A stretch of 64,000 nt of DNA from Marsupella aquatica (GCA_973895155.1 OZ316894.1:372001-436000); one strand, 5' to 3'; shown: positions 35,983-47,132, numbered from the stretch's first letter. The notes: generated by a model from the letters alone, not told the origin. Translations and numbers: made by a program.

Positions 35983-36061
35983 TAGCGCCCGACGCTATTA
36001 CTGTAGCCGGTAGTTCAAAGAGGTTTTTATTTTGTTTTTTTCCTTATAGCGCCCGGCGCTA
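35983..36061. repeat. Two I-type palindromes near right terminus
   Basis: TAGCGCCCGACGCTA at 35983-35997 and TAGCGCCCGGCGCTA at 36047-36061, between the gene end and the right TIR. Confidence 0.9.
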
Positions 36062-36164
36062 GTATAAATGTACTCAATGGCCGCTTCACGTCCAATATAT
36101 GTGACAATATTTTCATACCCTTCGGTGTCTTTTTTTGGGTGCACATTTGCTGGTATGAGTTTTG

Positions 36165-36198
36165 CTGTTTGCTGTTTGCTGTCACGGAGAGATCCCCC
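36165..36198. repeat. Element I right TIR
   Basis: Read inward on the minus strand: GGGGGATCTCTCCGTGACAG followed by CAAACAG twice. It pairs with 21129-21162. Confidence 0.8.
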
Positions 36199-36756
36199 GC
36201 CATTGAATACACTAAACATCTTATCCTTGAGCACAGCAAAATCAGGATGCGAATCACACTCCCTCTCAAAAGCTTCATTCTGCGCCAACCACATTGGATC
36301 CCAGCTCTGTCTGATTGTGTCATTCAGAAACTGCACGTCCCCATTCTCATTTGTCATTTGCACATAGAAACGAGGCGCGTCCTCAATGTACCCTTGAGCT
36401 CGGAACTCGCTCTTAAGAGTCTCTATCGCATTCGAATCTGTCTGCAGAGACCTTACGAGCTGCATGTTCCGCATTCGACATAGTGGAATTCTTGGGGGAA
36501 CAAGAGGATACCCAAATTCATCTAGCCCAAACTGGTAAAGGTGACGGTTAATTACAACTGAGAAAGGCTCGGACTTGGTAGAAGCCATCAAAGGTGGTAC
36601 AATATCCATTGGATCAACAAGCTTTCGCCTCCTTGGAGTCTTCAGCCCCGAAGCAAGTGCTTTGTGGCTTGTAGAACTTCTGGTCTCCCGACGTTGAGAG
36701 GCAGCTGATTGTGAGGCAACGGATGAAATAGACTCAGGAGATGCAAAAGTTGCCAT
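36199..36756 (-). pseudogene. Element O ParB-MTase gene, 5' exon
   Basis: Starts at 36756 (MATFASPESISSVASQ). A Ser/Arg-rich N-terminus is followed by a ParB-like domain that parallels element I's copy: PPRIPLCRMRNMQLVRSLQ, RFYVQMTNENG, SWDPMWLAQNEAFERECD and FAVLKDKMFSVF. The frame reaches the element I target site, and the other side of that element (21128) continues it with GNHRLYSW. The two pieces are therefore one exon split by the insertion. Confidence 0.85.
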
Positions 36757-38474
36757 CGACTGATAAGGAGAAGAGAACCACACGAAGGGAAGACAAGGAA
36801 TTGGTACGGTGAATGCAAAGGAATCCAAAGTCACATGTGTTGGGAATCCAAAGTAAGAATTCAGGGGAATCCAAAGTAACCCATACTACAGTGTACTTGA
36901 CAGTGACAGGGAATATCAGTATTTAACACCTTCATGTGAAAGATCCATCAACAAGATCTCAACTCTGTTAATCCCACCAGCACTAACGTTAACGAAGCTC
37001 CAGTTAACGTTAACTTGGAGTCTAGTTAGTATTTACCAACAACTCGGTCGGATGAAATGTACATTCAACTTCAACGGGTTGGAGACAATTAATCTCTAGG
37101 TGACCAACTTGGGTTGGGTGTCCGTTGACACTAACCATTCTCCAAAAAAAAATATATGCCGATGGAATAAATAAACCAAAGTATTTATGAAATGTACTCT
37201 TTCAAATCAAGTTAACCCTTCCAACGGTAATATAATTTTGAATCTTTGGTGCACGTAGATGCACTTGGTCACCATTTGGAACGAGTCTGGATCTTTTTAA
37301 TGGAAAAATGGACAAACCCCATACGTTGTTTAAGCCCAGTATTTAGACAGTTTTTTGCCAGCGACATCGCTGGCCAAATCACTGTAAACCCTAAACCCTT
37401 AATATGATGTTTGTCCATTTAAAATGAGCTCTTAATGCTTTCTGAAAATCTTGAATACTCTACAGAATCTTTGAAACTGTTAACCCCCTCTACTAAAAGC
37501 TCTCGGTTTAACTACTATGTTATGACATTTAGGAAATATATTAGGTTCTGGATTCCTGAATTGACCCCCAAACTGAAATAAAAGTATATGCAAATTTCTG
37601 CGGCTTCAGGCTAGCGGTATCGCTGGCCTTATTGAAGTTTTATGAATGGTTTAATTACGGGACATCTCAGATTCCTCTCTTCTGTTTATATCATGTTGTT
37701 GGTGAACATGATGTTTTCAAATATCAAAAATATAGATCTTAAACACTGAAAACTTACCTGAATTATGTCTAGCGAGGTCGCTAGCAAAACTATTTTTAAA
37801 CACAAAGCTCCAAGTTCATTTAGCGTCCTAGTACACCCCAACTATACCCCAAGTTCAGGAAATGTGCTAGTATATCCCTCACCATACTTCTTGTCAAAAT
37901 AAAATAGGCCATTTAATTAAAGAGTAAACACTAAAATTCTGGTTCATAAGCACCTCATTATTCGAGAAAATTTAGGCTAGCGATATCGCTGGCAATAATT
38001 CTTTCTTGAAGGTATTATAGCCGTTGAGGTTTTGTCGTATCTGCAACATTAAACTGACGTTCCATTATTCTATATTCATCCATGATGTTTGTGTCCAAGT
38101 ATTATTCTATATATTCATCCATGATGTTTGTGTTTGGATCCTTGTCTTGGTTCTCTTTTGATGGCTCCGAGCGTCATTTTCTGGCGTCGGAGCACTGGAG
38201 ACATTGTTACTCTTGAAGTTTCATGTATGAGAAAGATCACCAATGTGACCGAGGCCTTTCTTTTGACAAGATTTGGGCTCAATAACTGTGATTTCATTTC
38301 GAGGTTGTTCTTTCTTGTTTCACTTCATGGATCTAGGAAGGACGAATTCATTTCAAGAACTCTACATGGTGCAAGAGTTTGGGAGGTTGCTTCCGGAGAT
38401 GTTGTTGAGGTTTTGTCAGGCAGAGATGATTTTCTCGAGCCTTTTCAGAATACTCGGGAAAAAGTGTTTGTGGG
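36757..38474. other. Upstream non-coding DNA of element O
   Basis: No convincing gene. AT-rich sequence contains four O-type palindromes (37357-37993), a short AACCCTAAACCC run near 37385, and a tandem duplication of about 32 bp (38064-38094 and 38101-38133). An open frame at 38128-38484 runs into the G2 LTR and has no recognisable similarity. Confidence 0.5.
37357..37993. repeat. Four O-type palindromes
   Basis: GCCAGCGACATCGCTGGC (37357-37374), GCTAGCGGTATCGCTGGC (37610-37627), TCTAGCGAGGTCGCTAGC (37768-37785) and GCTAGCGATATCGCTGGC (37976-37993). The arms are (C/T)AGCG and CGCT(A/G) with a 4-bp centre, against 5 bp in element I. Confidence 0.85.
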
Positions 38475-38612
38475 ATCCCACTAAGCTAAGTGTCAGGGCC
38501 GCCTCTTGGTCCTGATCCTAATCCTAAACTTAGAGATCTGAGCCCGCCCTGCCCACTCACGCCTCCTCCCTCCACGTCCGCCCTCCTTGAAAGGAGCGGC
38601 CCTCCACCACCG

Positions 38613-41600
38613 TCATGGCAGCGGTGTCTGTTCCTCAGTGGACGCCCCCAACGCTTCCTCCTCGGCCACTGCCGTCGGTTTGTTCTCTGACAGATTACCT
38701 GCCCTGGACCGAGTCAACTCTCCATCGGCCTGACTGGGTCCACCCTCGGCTACGGCCTCAGCATCGGCTACGGCCTCAGCATCGGCTACGGCCTCAGCAT
38801 CGGCTACGGCCTCAGCATCGGCTACGGCCTCAGCATCGGCTACGGCCTCAGCATCGGCTACGGCCTCAACATCGGCTACGGCCTCAACATCGGCTTCGTT
38901 ACCGAGTATCCTGGCCTCGGCTTTGCCATCCCCTCCTTCTAGGGTAGTTGGATCCTCTGCCGTGACCCTGCCTGAGGTCGGTGCTGGGTTTACCTCCTTG
39001 GTCACCACGGCCTGTGGAGCCGTATTACTCCTTGACCCAGAAGGTTTCCGCTTCTTCTTCTTTTCTGGTTCGGCAGCTGGCCCCTTCCCCTTGCCACTTA
39101 CTTCAGGCACTGGTGCAAGTGGCGCGGCTTGTCCTTCGGCCAGTACCACTCCTGGTAACTTGGTTGCCCCAATTGGAGTTGGGCCTGATGAAGCCAAGCA
39201 CTTCAATACTGCGGCTTGTTTCTTCAGCCGCTCCGTTTGGTTGTCGGCTTGCCGTTGTAAGTTCTCTAGCTTCCGCGTGCTTTCCTCCAACTCTTCCTGT
39301 ACTTCATCCAGGTCCTTGCGCGCCTCCTCCAGCTCCTTCTGGGCTTCCTCCAGCTCCTTCTTCAACACAGCTCTCTCCTCCCGGGTTGCTCTTAACTCCT
39401 TGTCGAGCTCTGCAATGATGACAGACTCCATCTGGTTCATCTTGGCGTAAGTCTGATCGAGCATATTGTCCTTCTCGCGGAGGTCGGCCTTGAAGCTGGC
39501 CGTCAGGGATGCAAGCTCCTGCTGTAGCATAATAATCCCTTGATAGGATTTCCCTAACTCCGCCTCCTTCTGTTCAAGGGCTCCGCGGATATCCTCGAGC
39601 TCCCCCTTCAATGCCCTTCCCCTTCTCTGGGTCTCCACCATGGCCCGGTTGTTGGCTGTTATGTGGGCCTCCTCTGCATCCCTTAGCTCTCGTTTCCACT
39701 TCTCCCGCTCCTTGATCGCATCGGCCAACTCTCCTTGGGTCCGAGTCAGTTTATCCTTGATAATCTGATTATCAGTCTATGCGGTATCCAACTGGCCCTG
39801 CATGATATTTAGCTCATGCCGCTTAATCCGCAGCTCATCTTGGGCTTTCTTGGCCGCCCTCAGGTCTTCGATTTTGGCTTCCCTTGCCCTAAGCCGACGG
39901 ATGACCTCGTCCTTCTTGCTTCTTTCCAAAGCCACCGCTTCTTCTAATTGGTGCTTCTCCAACATCTCCCTCTGAAAAAAGGGTCCCTGCTCCAACTCCT
40001 CCCCAAAGATGCTGAGCGCCAGTTCTCCACACATTTCCCCGTACTCCATGGCTCTATCTTTAGCGTAGGTGGAGGAAGTAGAAGTCATCGGCATCATCCA
40101 CCGCGGCCTTTGTTCCCAAGCCGCCTTGCGGATCTCTTCTATCGTGGCTGGAGGGCTGCTTTGTTTTTCTGCAAGCCGCTTGATGTTCTCTGGCCATTCT
40201 CCTCCTGGTAAATCCTTCTCCCTAGCCAGGGCCGCCTCCTCTTCCTCCCTGATTCGCTCCTAAAATTCCTGTGCCGTCTGTTTATGCCGTCAAAGCTCGG
40301 GGGAGCGACATCTGGTGGGGGAGACTCGGGGCTGCTCTGCTGGGTCGGGTCCCCATGAACTACTCTTGGGAGCATGGGGATGAACCGGCCACAGGTCCTT
40401 ACTCCTGGAACATGATGATCCGACCCGTAGCCGAAGTTATCATTGTTGTAGTCCTCCACCGCCTCCTCTTCGGCTTGGACTACCGGCTTCTCCCGCTGCT
40501 CTCCTGGTTTTGTCGTGAACACGGCTTCACCTATCACTGGTCTTGGTTCCTCCTCCGGCTTCCGTGTTGATCTCTTGTTCTCCTTGTCGTGGCCGGGAGC
40601 TACGGTTTGCTTCTCCTTGGCTCGTGTTCCGGCCTCCTTCTCTCCTTGACTCCAGTAAAGGGGTTTTCCCTTGTAAGCCGGCTTAGGCCTACCTCTAGAG
40701 CAGTGTCCTATATTGTTGCCGTTGCCGTTGCCGTTCTCTTTTCTTTCTCCAGCAGTTTCCGCAGATTCTGCATGCCTGGTTGCTGCATCGGCAAGTCCTC
40801 CGTCCTTGGCCTAAACACCTGCTCGATTGTACTAGGACTGTCGGGCGGTTTGGGTTTCTCAGTTGCCGGCCTCTGTTCCGGAACCTCCTCCGGTGCCCTT
40901 GCCTGTAGGGGAAGTACCGGGGCAAAGGTCTTACTTTGGGCATACCGGCACAATAGCGGCATGTGATAGCCAAGCCGGGACATGCTTCCCTTGCCGATCA
41001 CCAGCTGTTCCTCCTTCAAGATCTTCTTTAGTTGAGTGAGGAGGTAACCGTTGTAGTCTCGGCTTGGGTCTGACCTCTCTGCCAGATAGACCTGTGCATT
41101 GCCGATCTCTGGTCTCGGCCAGTTGCAATGCATGGTCACCCGCAAGAAATCGATCATCTCTCCTATATGCGGGTTGGTGCAGGTGTTATGGAAGAAGCCA
41201 TTCTTTGTTGAAGGTCCTGGAAACGACCGGAACTCCTTGTCTGGCAAGGTCTTCCTGGTGTCTACCTTGGTCTTATTGCCCATCGGCAAGCCAAACACTT
41301 CGGCAATCACCTGGGGAGTGAGATAGAAATCCTTCCCATACACCCTTGTCGAATTGGTCTCGTACTCCCATGATCCCACGAATTCTAGTAAGTCTGAATC
41401 CGGCACCACCTGCTTCAGCCACGGTAACTTTACGAAGGGTTCCAAGCCGGATCCGGCCATGAAGCCTTGGTATTTCCGAGTCTGCATAGCCGTAAAGCAT
41501 GCATCCTCCTCCCGTGCAAAGTGTAATTGCACCTCCTCGGGGAGGATCGCCGCCCAACCTTTCCAGGTGTCATTTCTTGTCGGAATGGCGTTGATGGGGT

Positions 41601-42345
41601 CGACCTCCTCCTCCTCGTCGTCTCTCTGCCTCCTGCTCTGCTGTTCTGCTGGCTTCTTTGGTGCCGCCGACCTCGTTCTTTTTGTTGGGGTGGCCTCTTC
41701 GTTGTTGTTTCCCTTCCTCTTCATCTCGGCTGCCGTGGATGTCTCTCCTAGCATGGTTGCCTTTGTCCACCCCTCCGTGCTACCCTTCAACTCCCAGTGT
41801 ATGTCGTTGCAGCGTTTGATGGCTTCGCCGATGCCGACGACTCTGTCTTCGCAAAACAGAAGGTCGTCGAGTTGATTGGTAGTAGGAGTCCACAAGAATT
41901 TGGCCTTGATGAGTTCTCCTCCTAAGAAGGCAGCTTTCTGCAGCTCCCACAATCGAGCGAGCTCCTGCCGTTCTCGAGCTGCTCTCTCTGATTCTTCGTC
42001 CTCGTAAGTCCCAATGTACTCAGTTGCCCGTTCGAACAGGCATCCCCAAAAATGTGCCGCTTGATTGACGTTGCTCATACCCTTATCGAGTTGATAGTCG
42101 GTATCTGCTCCCACCCTGAGTGCTTGCCTAAGTAGTTGACAGTAGTTGGCCGCCCGTAGTTGTCTGCCCAGTTTGTGCTTGCAAATGAGCCATAATTCCT
42201 TGCGATCGGTCCTTACCCCTCTCCTCCTCTGGTTCTCCCTCCCGTTGGTTACCCCTAGCTGCCGGCACTTAGCGTGCCCTAACCCTAATCGTGTTCTCTC
42301 CCCCGGCGTCCTTACTTCCGGCCTCGGCTCGGGTTCCATAGTCAC
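38613..42345 (-). pseudogene. LTR-encoded PMD-like coiled-coil protein (G2, 3' LTR copy)
   Basis: Starts at 42345 (MTMEPEPRPEVRTPG). A 545-codon first block holds the mobile-domain-like region (WKGWAAILPEEVQLHF, VKLPWLKQVVPDSDLLEFV, YLTPQVIAEVFGLPMG). Later blocks at 40537-40139, 40097-39777 and 39728-38613 hold a long coiled coil (KAQDELRIKRHELNIMQGQLD, LKKELEEAQKELEEARKDL). The C-terminus here has an expanded AVADAE repeat. Shifts and stops separate the blocks. Confidence 0.75.
38746..38898. repeat. 18-bp minisatellite coding AVADAE
   Basis: GCATCGGCTACGGCCTCA repeats about eight times (last units begin ACATCGG). The corresponding G2 LTR at 59680-59750 has no such array, so it expanded in this copy. 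Confidence 0.9.
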
Positions 42346-42443
42346 CCTTAATTGTTTATATTTTCCTTATTTTTGTAACTATACTAAGGTGTTTCTAGGG
42401 TTCACTTCCCTTTTCCCACTTTAACTAGCCCAATGATTCCTGG

Positions 42444-45400
42444 CTAGGCATCACACCCTCGTGATCGGCTTGTATGCTGATCCCTTGGTATTTCATTTAT
42501 TGCCGATGATAGACGGTGTTGTGGATCCTGCCGGCTCTGCCACAATGCCTGAAGAAAATCCACGGGCCCTGCTGTAGCTTCCCACTTAGCCGTTTCACCC
42601 AATGGGTCCAGCTTTCTTGCTTCCTCCGGGATTGAAGCTAAAAAGGTGGATTCTATGGTAAAGCAATCCTTGGTTTCGTCTTCATATTCCTCCAAGTCAC
42701 TCTCCATAGGTTCTTGCCATAGTCCGCTGGGGGATACTTCTGGTCCAAAGACACTTTCTTCGGTTAGGTCAGTGAGGCATTCTAGCCAACGTACCTCATC
42801 GGCTGACTCGAGTCCACTGTCATACCCATCTACCTCCCTGATGCTTTTCCTTCGGTCATCCTTGGTGTCCCAAGATACCGTAATAGCTGGGGTCTCAAAA
42901 GTGAACTCCTTCTTACCCCAATCCTCTATTACCTTGGCTAGGTACAGCCATGGCCTGCTGATTAATAGCCTAAACGATGTAGGGTTTACCGGCTTCATTA
43001 CTACATAGTTAATGCTAAAGAAGATGCCTCCTATCTCCGTCTTGATGCCGATTAACACTCCCGTGGGAATGACTTGATACCCATTGGCCATGTTTAACAC
43101 TCTTCCAGTCATCTCCGGCGTTAGACCCCATCCTTTTGCTATTGAATCAATCATAATACATACCCCTGATCCTCCATCAATGGGTACTTGTAGTAATATT
43201 TCTCCTTGAATCATTAATGGTAATGCTGGGGCTCCTTGATCTTCTTCTATCATCAGCACGTCGGATTTGGTTGCTACCTTGGGTAATCTCGGCTTGCCAA
43301 GAATCGCCTTTCTTAACTGCTTCCGGAAATACGGGCTATTTTTCAATAGTTGACCTACTGTTGCCGAGACTCTAGATTATAGCACATCTTTAGCCAGGTC
43401 ATAGGGAACTATCGGCTTCTCTTCTAGCGGTGTCTCCATCTTGGCTTCGACCTGCTTTTTCACGCTGGTTTCCACAGCCGTTGGATCTTCCAAAGCAAAT
43501 AGCGCTTTTGCTCGTTTCACATCCTTGGCTATGGCTTCGGTATTCTCGAGAGTTTCTAATTCTCGCAGTTGTTCCTTAACACTAGCCGTAATAGAGGGGT
43601 AGAACAACTTAGGGTGATCTCGATTAAAGTTGTTGTCCTGTGAAGGGTTGGGCTCACTCATGGGTTCATGGCTTACCTGTGTTGCCGGCGCCCTTCCTTC
43701 CCCTTCCATTGATGTTGACGAAGAGTTGATCTTTTCTTCCTTAACCTTCCCCTTATTTTTGGCCAGCCCATCCCACCTTTCCTTCCTTCTGGTAGATCGA
43801 GTAGAGACCCGGTAGCAATCATGATCCAAATCCTCTTTTGAAAATGTTGATAGGGCCTCGGCCTCATCATCAGATGGTCCAAACTCTGCCTCAGCATCCG
43901 TTTGCCATCCGAGTTTGATGTGGTTGATTTGAACTCCTCCGGGGGTAGTACCTGGCGGCAAGATCTTGACCGGCAAGAGCTTATGATTTGTGGCCAGGCC
44001 TACCAACCAAGTAGGATATTGTCCTAGCATGTGACCCTCCTGTCGGCATCCCATACATAGCTGAGCTGGTTGTCCATCACCTTGTTTGCGTGCATTTGGG
44101 CATTCTCTAGCAAAATGGCCTGGTTGACCACAATTATAGCATGCCAAAATTGTTGCACATTCGGCCTAGGAGGTACTGACGGATTCTGAATAATCCGAGG
44201 ATACATTTCTCCCGGATTGTTCCTTAATCCTGACCATAGAGATGCAGGTCGGTTGGATAAGTCTCGTGCTCCAGTCTCACTGATGCTGAAAACACTATCA
44301 GCGGCATCTCCTAGGAAGTACTCTACTTCTCCCTGACATGGTCTAACCTCAGCTATATGCCAAACATGACTGGTGTTGAGTTTAGGACATGCATCTTTAT
44401 GGTGTCCGGTTTTATAACATAGGGCACACCATACAGAGCTATCCTCCTGCACTACCTTCTTCTTCGGCTTTGCCTCTGCTATTATAGCCTTAAGCTGCTC
44501 GGTAAGGGCTACGATGTTATCTGGTGTTTTAGCCTCTAGCTTGACTTTCAACTTCCCCTTCCTTCTTCCCTTCTTTTTCCTAGTTTTTTCTTCTTCATAG
44601 CTAGAAGATGACTCACTCTTGCTACTTCCACTATCCGAGCTTGAGTTATCACTTCTTGACTTCTTAGAATGTTTCTTTTTCTTATCTTTTTTCTTATGGG
44701 GTGATCCTTCCTCCGATGAGGAACTCTCAGACTTAAGCTGCTTCTTCCGGCTAGTGATATCAGCATTAATGTATAATTGAATATCTATAATTGCCTCGGC
44801 TAAAGTCTCTGGGTTCTCTTTCCTAATTGCAAAACTCATCTTCTGTGGCAAAGCATTCACCAACCATTGAAGTTGCATACCTTTAGATGCATTGGTCTTT
44901 GTACGTCTTACCAGCTTTTGGAAGCGTTGCAAGAACTTTCTGAAGGATTTGTTCTCCTTGAACCAAAGTCGTCCCAACTTCAGCACTGCTAGCTCTGAGG
45001 TTCCAATGGGTCAAAACTCCTTTACAAATAGTGATTTGAAGGTATGCCAGATGGCTTGATCTTCCACATCCAATGCTCTATACCAGGGCCTAGCCTCACC
45101 CTTGAATAGGCCGGGAAGAATCTGCATTTTGATGGTCGATTCTCCATTTGCTGCAGCGGTCCCTTCGAAGTCATCCAACAATTCATCCGGATCCTCATCT
45201 CCTCTTCCATGAAAGGCCTTGTAATGAATGCGCGACCGTTGGCTCAGTCTGGTCCCTGGCCTCTCATCTGGCCGTGCCTCTGGTTCCCCCATGTCGGTTG
45301 GAGACTCACTTCTCCTTGCCGACTCTTCTTCTGGTATGTCTTCTTCTTCAATGCCACTTTCTGTTACGGAGCTACTAGCTCTGTCTGCCCCTCTCAGTCG

Positions 45401-45487
45401 TTGTGTATCATGCCACCCGACGAGCTGCTGCAGACGAGCTCTCTCCCGTTGAATTGCTCTTTCTTCCCTTGGCGTAGGTTCAGTCAT
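42444..45487 (-). pseudogene. G2 gag-protease, minus copy
   Basis: Starts at 45487 (MTEPTPREERAIQRERARLQ). It parallels 60854-63847 throughout: gag domain, Ser/Lys-rich tract, three zinc knuckles, and a protease-like VPIDGGSGVCIMIDS. Breaks are a TGA near 45009 (CGA in the plus copy), a one-base shift near 44130 before the second knuckle, and a TAA near 43378. Its last ~10 codons run into the 3' LTR. Unlike the plus copy it keeps Asp in IDGGSG. Confidence 0.85.
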
Positions 45488-45530
45488 TACCTATACTTCT
45501 TCCTATCTTCATATCTCACAGCTTAAGAAA

Positions 45531-45555
45531 TGCCCCCTCCATCTTGCGCCAAAAA
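45531..45555 (-). other. G2 primer-binding site, minus copy
   Basis: The minus strand reads TTTTTGGCGCAAGATGG plus a G-run directly after the LTR end ACCACA. Confidence 0.8.
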
Positions 45556-46365
45556 TGTGGTGCGTCCCATGGCTCCCCAAACCCAAGAAACCCCCCTGCG
45601 CAGGCTGATTCCCACAGGTTTCGTCCTCGGAGAGGCCGTTTCCTCGGCTTAGCGGCATGGGACGCTACTAACTTCCCTCTACTACTTCTATTAACATTTT
45701 ACACACATATACTGGACAGATCCTTCATCGGGTCATGAGATACGAAGTCGGCCTAATCTAGGCCTTCCCTTGTATTCCCCTTCTTTTCTTTAGGTATATT
45801 TGGATTCCGCCGCCAGAATGATCCCCAATTGGTTTGGTTAAGCCGCTAAGACCTCTCTCAGCTCGACACATCCAACTCCCTTGCTTACTTCCCTTTGATG
45901 TGGGCACTCTTCACACAAGTTAATGCGACACACAAATAGCAAAATGACTCCTTCTGACTGAGTTATACCATGCACTTGCCATACAAACAGTACATCTCAT
46001 ACACAAGTTCTACGAACTAAGTCGTGAGGCCAACTCTATTCAACTCTTAGGCATGAGGAAACATGAATATACACAAGGGTCACCGTATAACTAACCGAGA
46101 GCTTCTCTTACTACTTGATCCCAGCCCTGCTGGTGCAACTAAAAACTTGCAAAGGAAGAGGCCCAAAACTCCCCGCTGCCCAGGTACTTATCCTGGCAGT
46201 GGATCTGCCCAAGTCCTTGCAACATAAGCCTAATCTATCCTACCTGTAATGTACCTAACTACAATCTATCTATGTACAGCGAGGCAGGAGCACAAGTGTT
46301 GCTCCTACGAGTGGATCCGCAATCCCACTAATCTAAGTGTCAGGGCCGTCTCTTGGTCTTGATCC

Positions 46366-46662
46366 TCAGCCTAATCTTGGAGATCCAAGCCCGCCCTGCC
46401 CACTCACGCCTCCTACCTCCACGTCTGCCCCTCCTAAAAGGAACGGCGCCCTTGCACCGTCACGACACCGATGGTGGATCCTCAATGGACGCCCAGTAGC
46501 CACTGTCATCGGTCCGTCCTCTGACAGATTACCTGCCCCAGACTGAGTCAACGGGTCTTCGGCCTGACTGGGTCCACCCTCGGCTTCAGCCTCTGCATCG
46601 GCCACGGCCTCCCCGGCTTGCTCAATTGGCGGATCTGGTACACCGGCTTCATTACTGAGCAT
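46366..46662 (-). pseudogene. LTR ORF C-terminal tail (G2, 5' LTR), separated by G1
   Basis: Minus-strand residues (IPDPP/VPDPPIEQAGEAVADAEAEAEGGPSQA, GNLSEDGPM) match the C-terminus of the 56241-59873 protein. Its upstream half lies beyond the G1 insertion at 50668 and higher. Confidence 0.75.
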
Positions 46663-46672
46663 TTTGGCTTGG

Positions 46673-46677
46673 GCCGT
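46673..46677. repeat. G1 solo LTR target duplication, left
   Basis: GCCGT, repeated at 50668-50672. Confidence 0.85.
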
Positions 46678-47024
46678 TGTGACGCCGCCGGTACGGCGGT
46701 TAATGAGTGATTCGGTCTAACTGCGCTTGGCATGCGCGTTAGGAGTGTCTTAGACCGCTATTATTAGCATAACGACAGTATTTAGGTAATCATTATGGGT
46801 AGGATATCATTAGGCAATAAGGGGGGATTCAGGATCGGACTGGCGGCTGGTCGCTATTCGCACACCCGGGTTACGAGCGTGGAGGGGCCCCTCCCTCGGG
46901 TCCGTATAACGAACTTAAGGAAGTGGCCACTGACACGCACTGACTCAGACCGGCACACCACAAGCGTGAGCGGTTCATCCTATGGGCGTCGAGGAGACGA
47001 CGGGGGATCAACAAGCCCTCAAGG

Positions 47025-47033
47025 TATAAAAGG
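47025..47033 (+). promoter_or_regulatory. TATA box in G1 solo LTR
   Basis: TATAAAAGG lies 108 bp before the ORF ATG at 47133 and is conserved at 6457-6465. Confidence 0.65.
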
Positions 47034-47132
47034 GGAGCCAACCCTTTGTAGTGCACCAGTCCATCAGTCCACGCGCCAACTTCGACCCCAGCTCTCTCGT
47101 TCGCTCTAAGTCGCCACTACTATCTCCTCTGA

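Larger units (their letters stand above)
21129..36198. mobile_element. Element I: ~15-kb MULE-type DNA transposon with cargo
   Basis: The 15,070-bp unit has imperfect TIRs (21129-21162 and 36165-36198), matching at 22 of 34 ungapped positions. They share GGG ends, CCGTG, and AGCAAAYAGYAAAYAG. A 9-bp duplication, as known for MULEs, flanks it. It encodes a SWIM-domain MULE-like transposase on the minus strand and a ParB-MTase-like gene on the plus strand, divergently arranged around 25.4-27.7 kb. Seventeen TAGCG-N5-CGCTA palindromes lie only in its introns and intergenic DNA. It interrupts the homologous gene of element O in frame. A 4-kb LTR-like unit (29559-33517) has inserted within it. Length without that insertion is about 11.1 kb. 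Confidence 0.85.
11743..38474. mobile_element. Element O: outer giant MULE-type transposon (right end not found)
   Basis: The proposed left end begins GGGGGTTTGTATGGTGCGAG. It matches the right TIR of element I at 20 of 34 ungapped positions, and in both elements this end lies about 0.7-0.9 kb beyond the methyltransferase gene's 3' end. O carries a minus-strand ParB-methyltransferase-like gene (exons at 36756-36199, 21128-19691, 14188-12124) and at least six TAGCGA-N2-TCGCTA type palindromes. It is split by the copia element and by element I. No right TIR was recognised before the G2 LTR fragment at 38475, so the right boundary is a guess. Confidence 0.5.
38475..42455 (-). repeat. G2 3' LTR, truncated
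   Basis: Begins at 42455 with TGTGATGCCTAGCCAGG on the minus strand. Homology to the intact LTR ends at 38475, in the middle of GTGGGAT...CCCAC. Confidence 0.85.

Noticed and set aside
23198-36061. TAGCG palindromes read as a CRISPR array
   Set aside because: Spacing is irregular (tens to thousands of bases) and they are spread through introns of a eukaryotic element.
23198-36061. TAGCG palindromes as transcription terminators or miRNA hairpins
   Set aside because: Arms are only 5-7 bp with no U-tract and no long stem; they occur inside introns on both strands.
38128-38484. 118-codon plus-strand ORF before the G2 LTR
   Set aside because: No similarity or domain pattern recognised, and its end lies inside the G2 LTR fragment, so it cannot be an ancestral gene.
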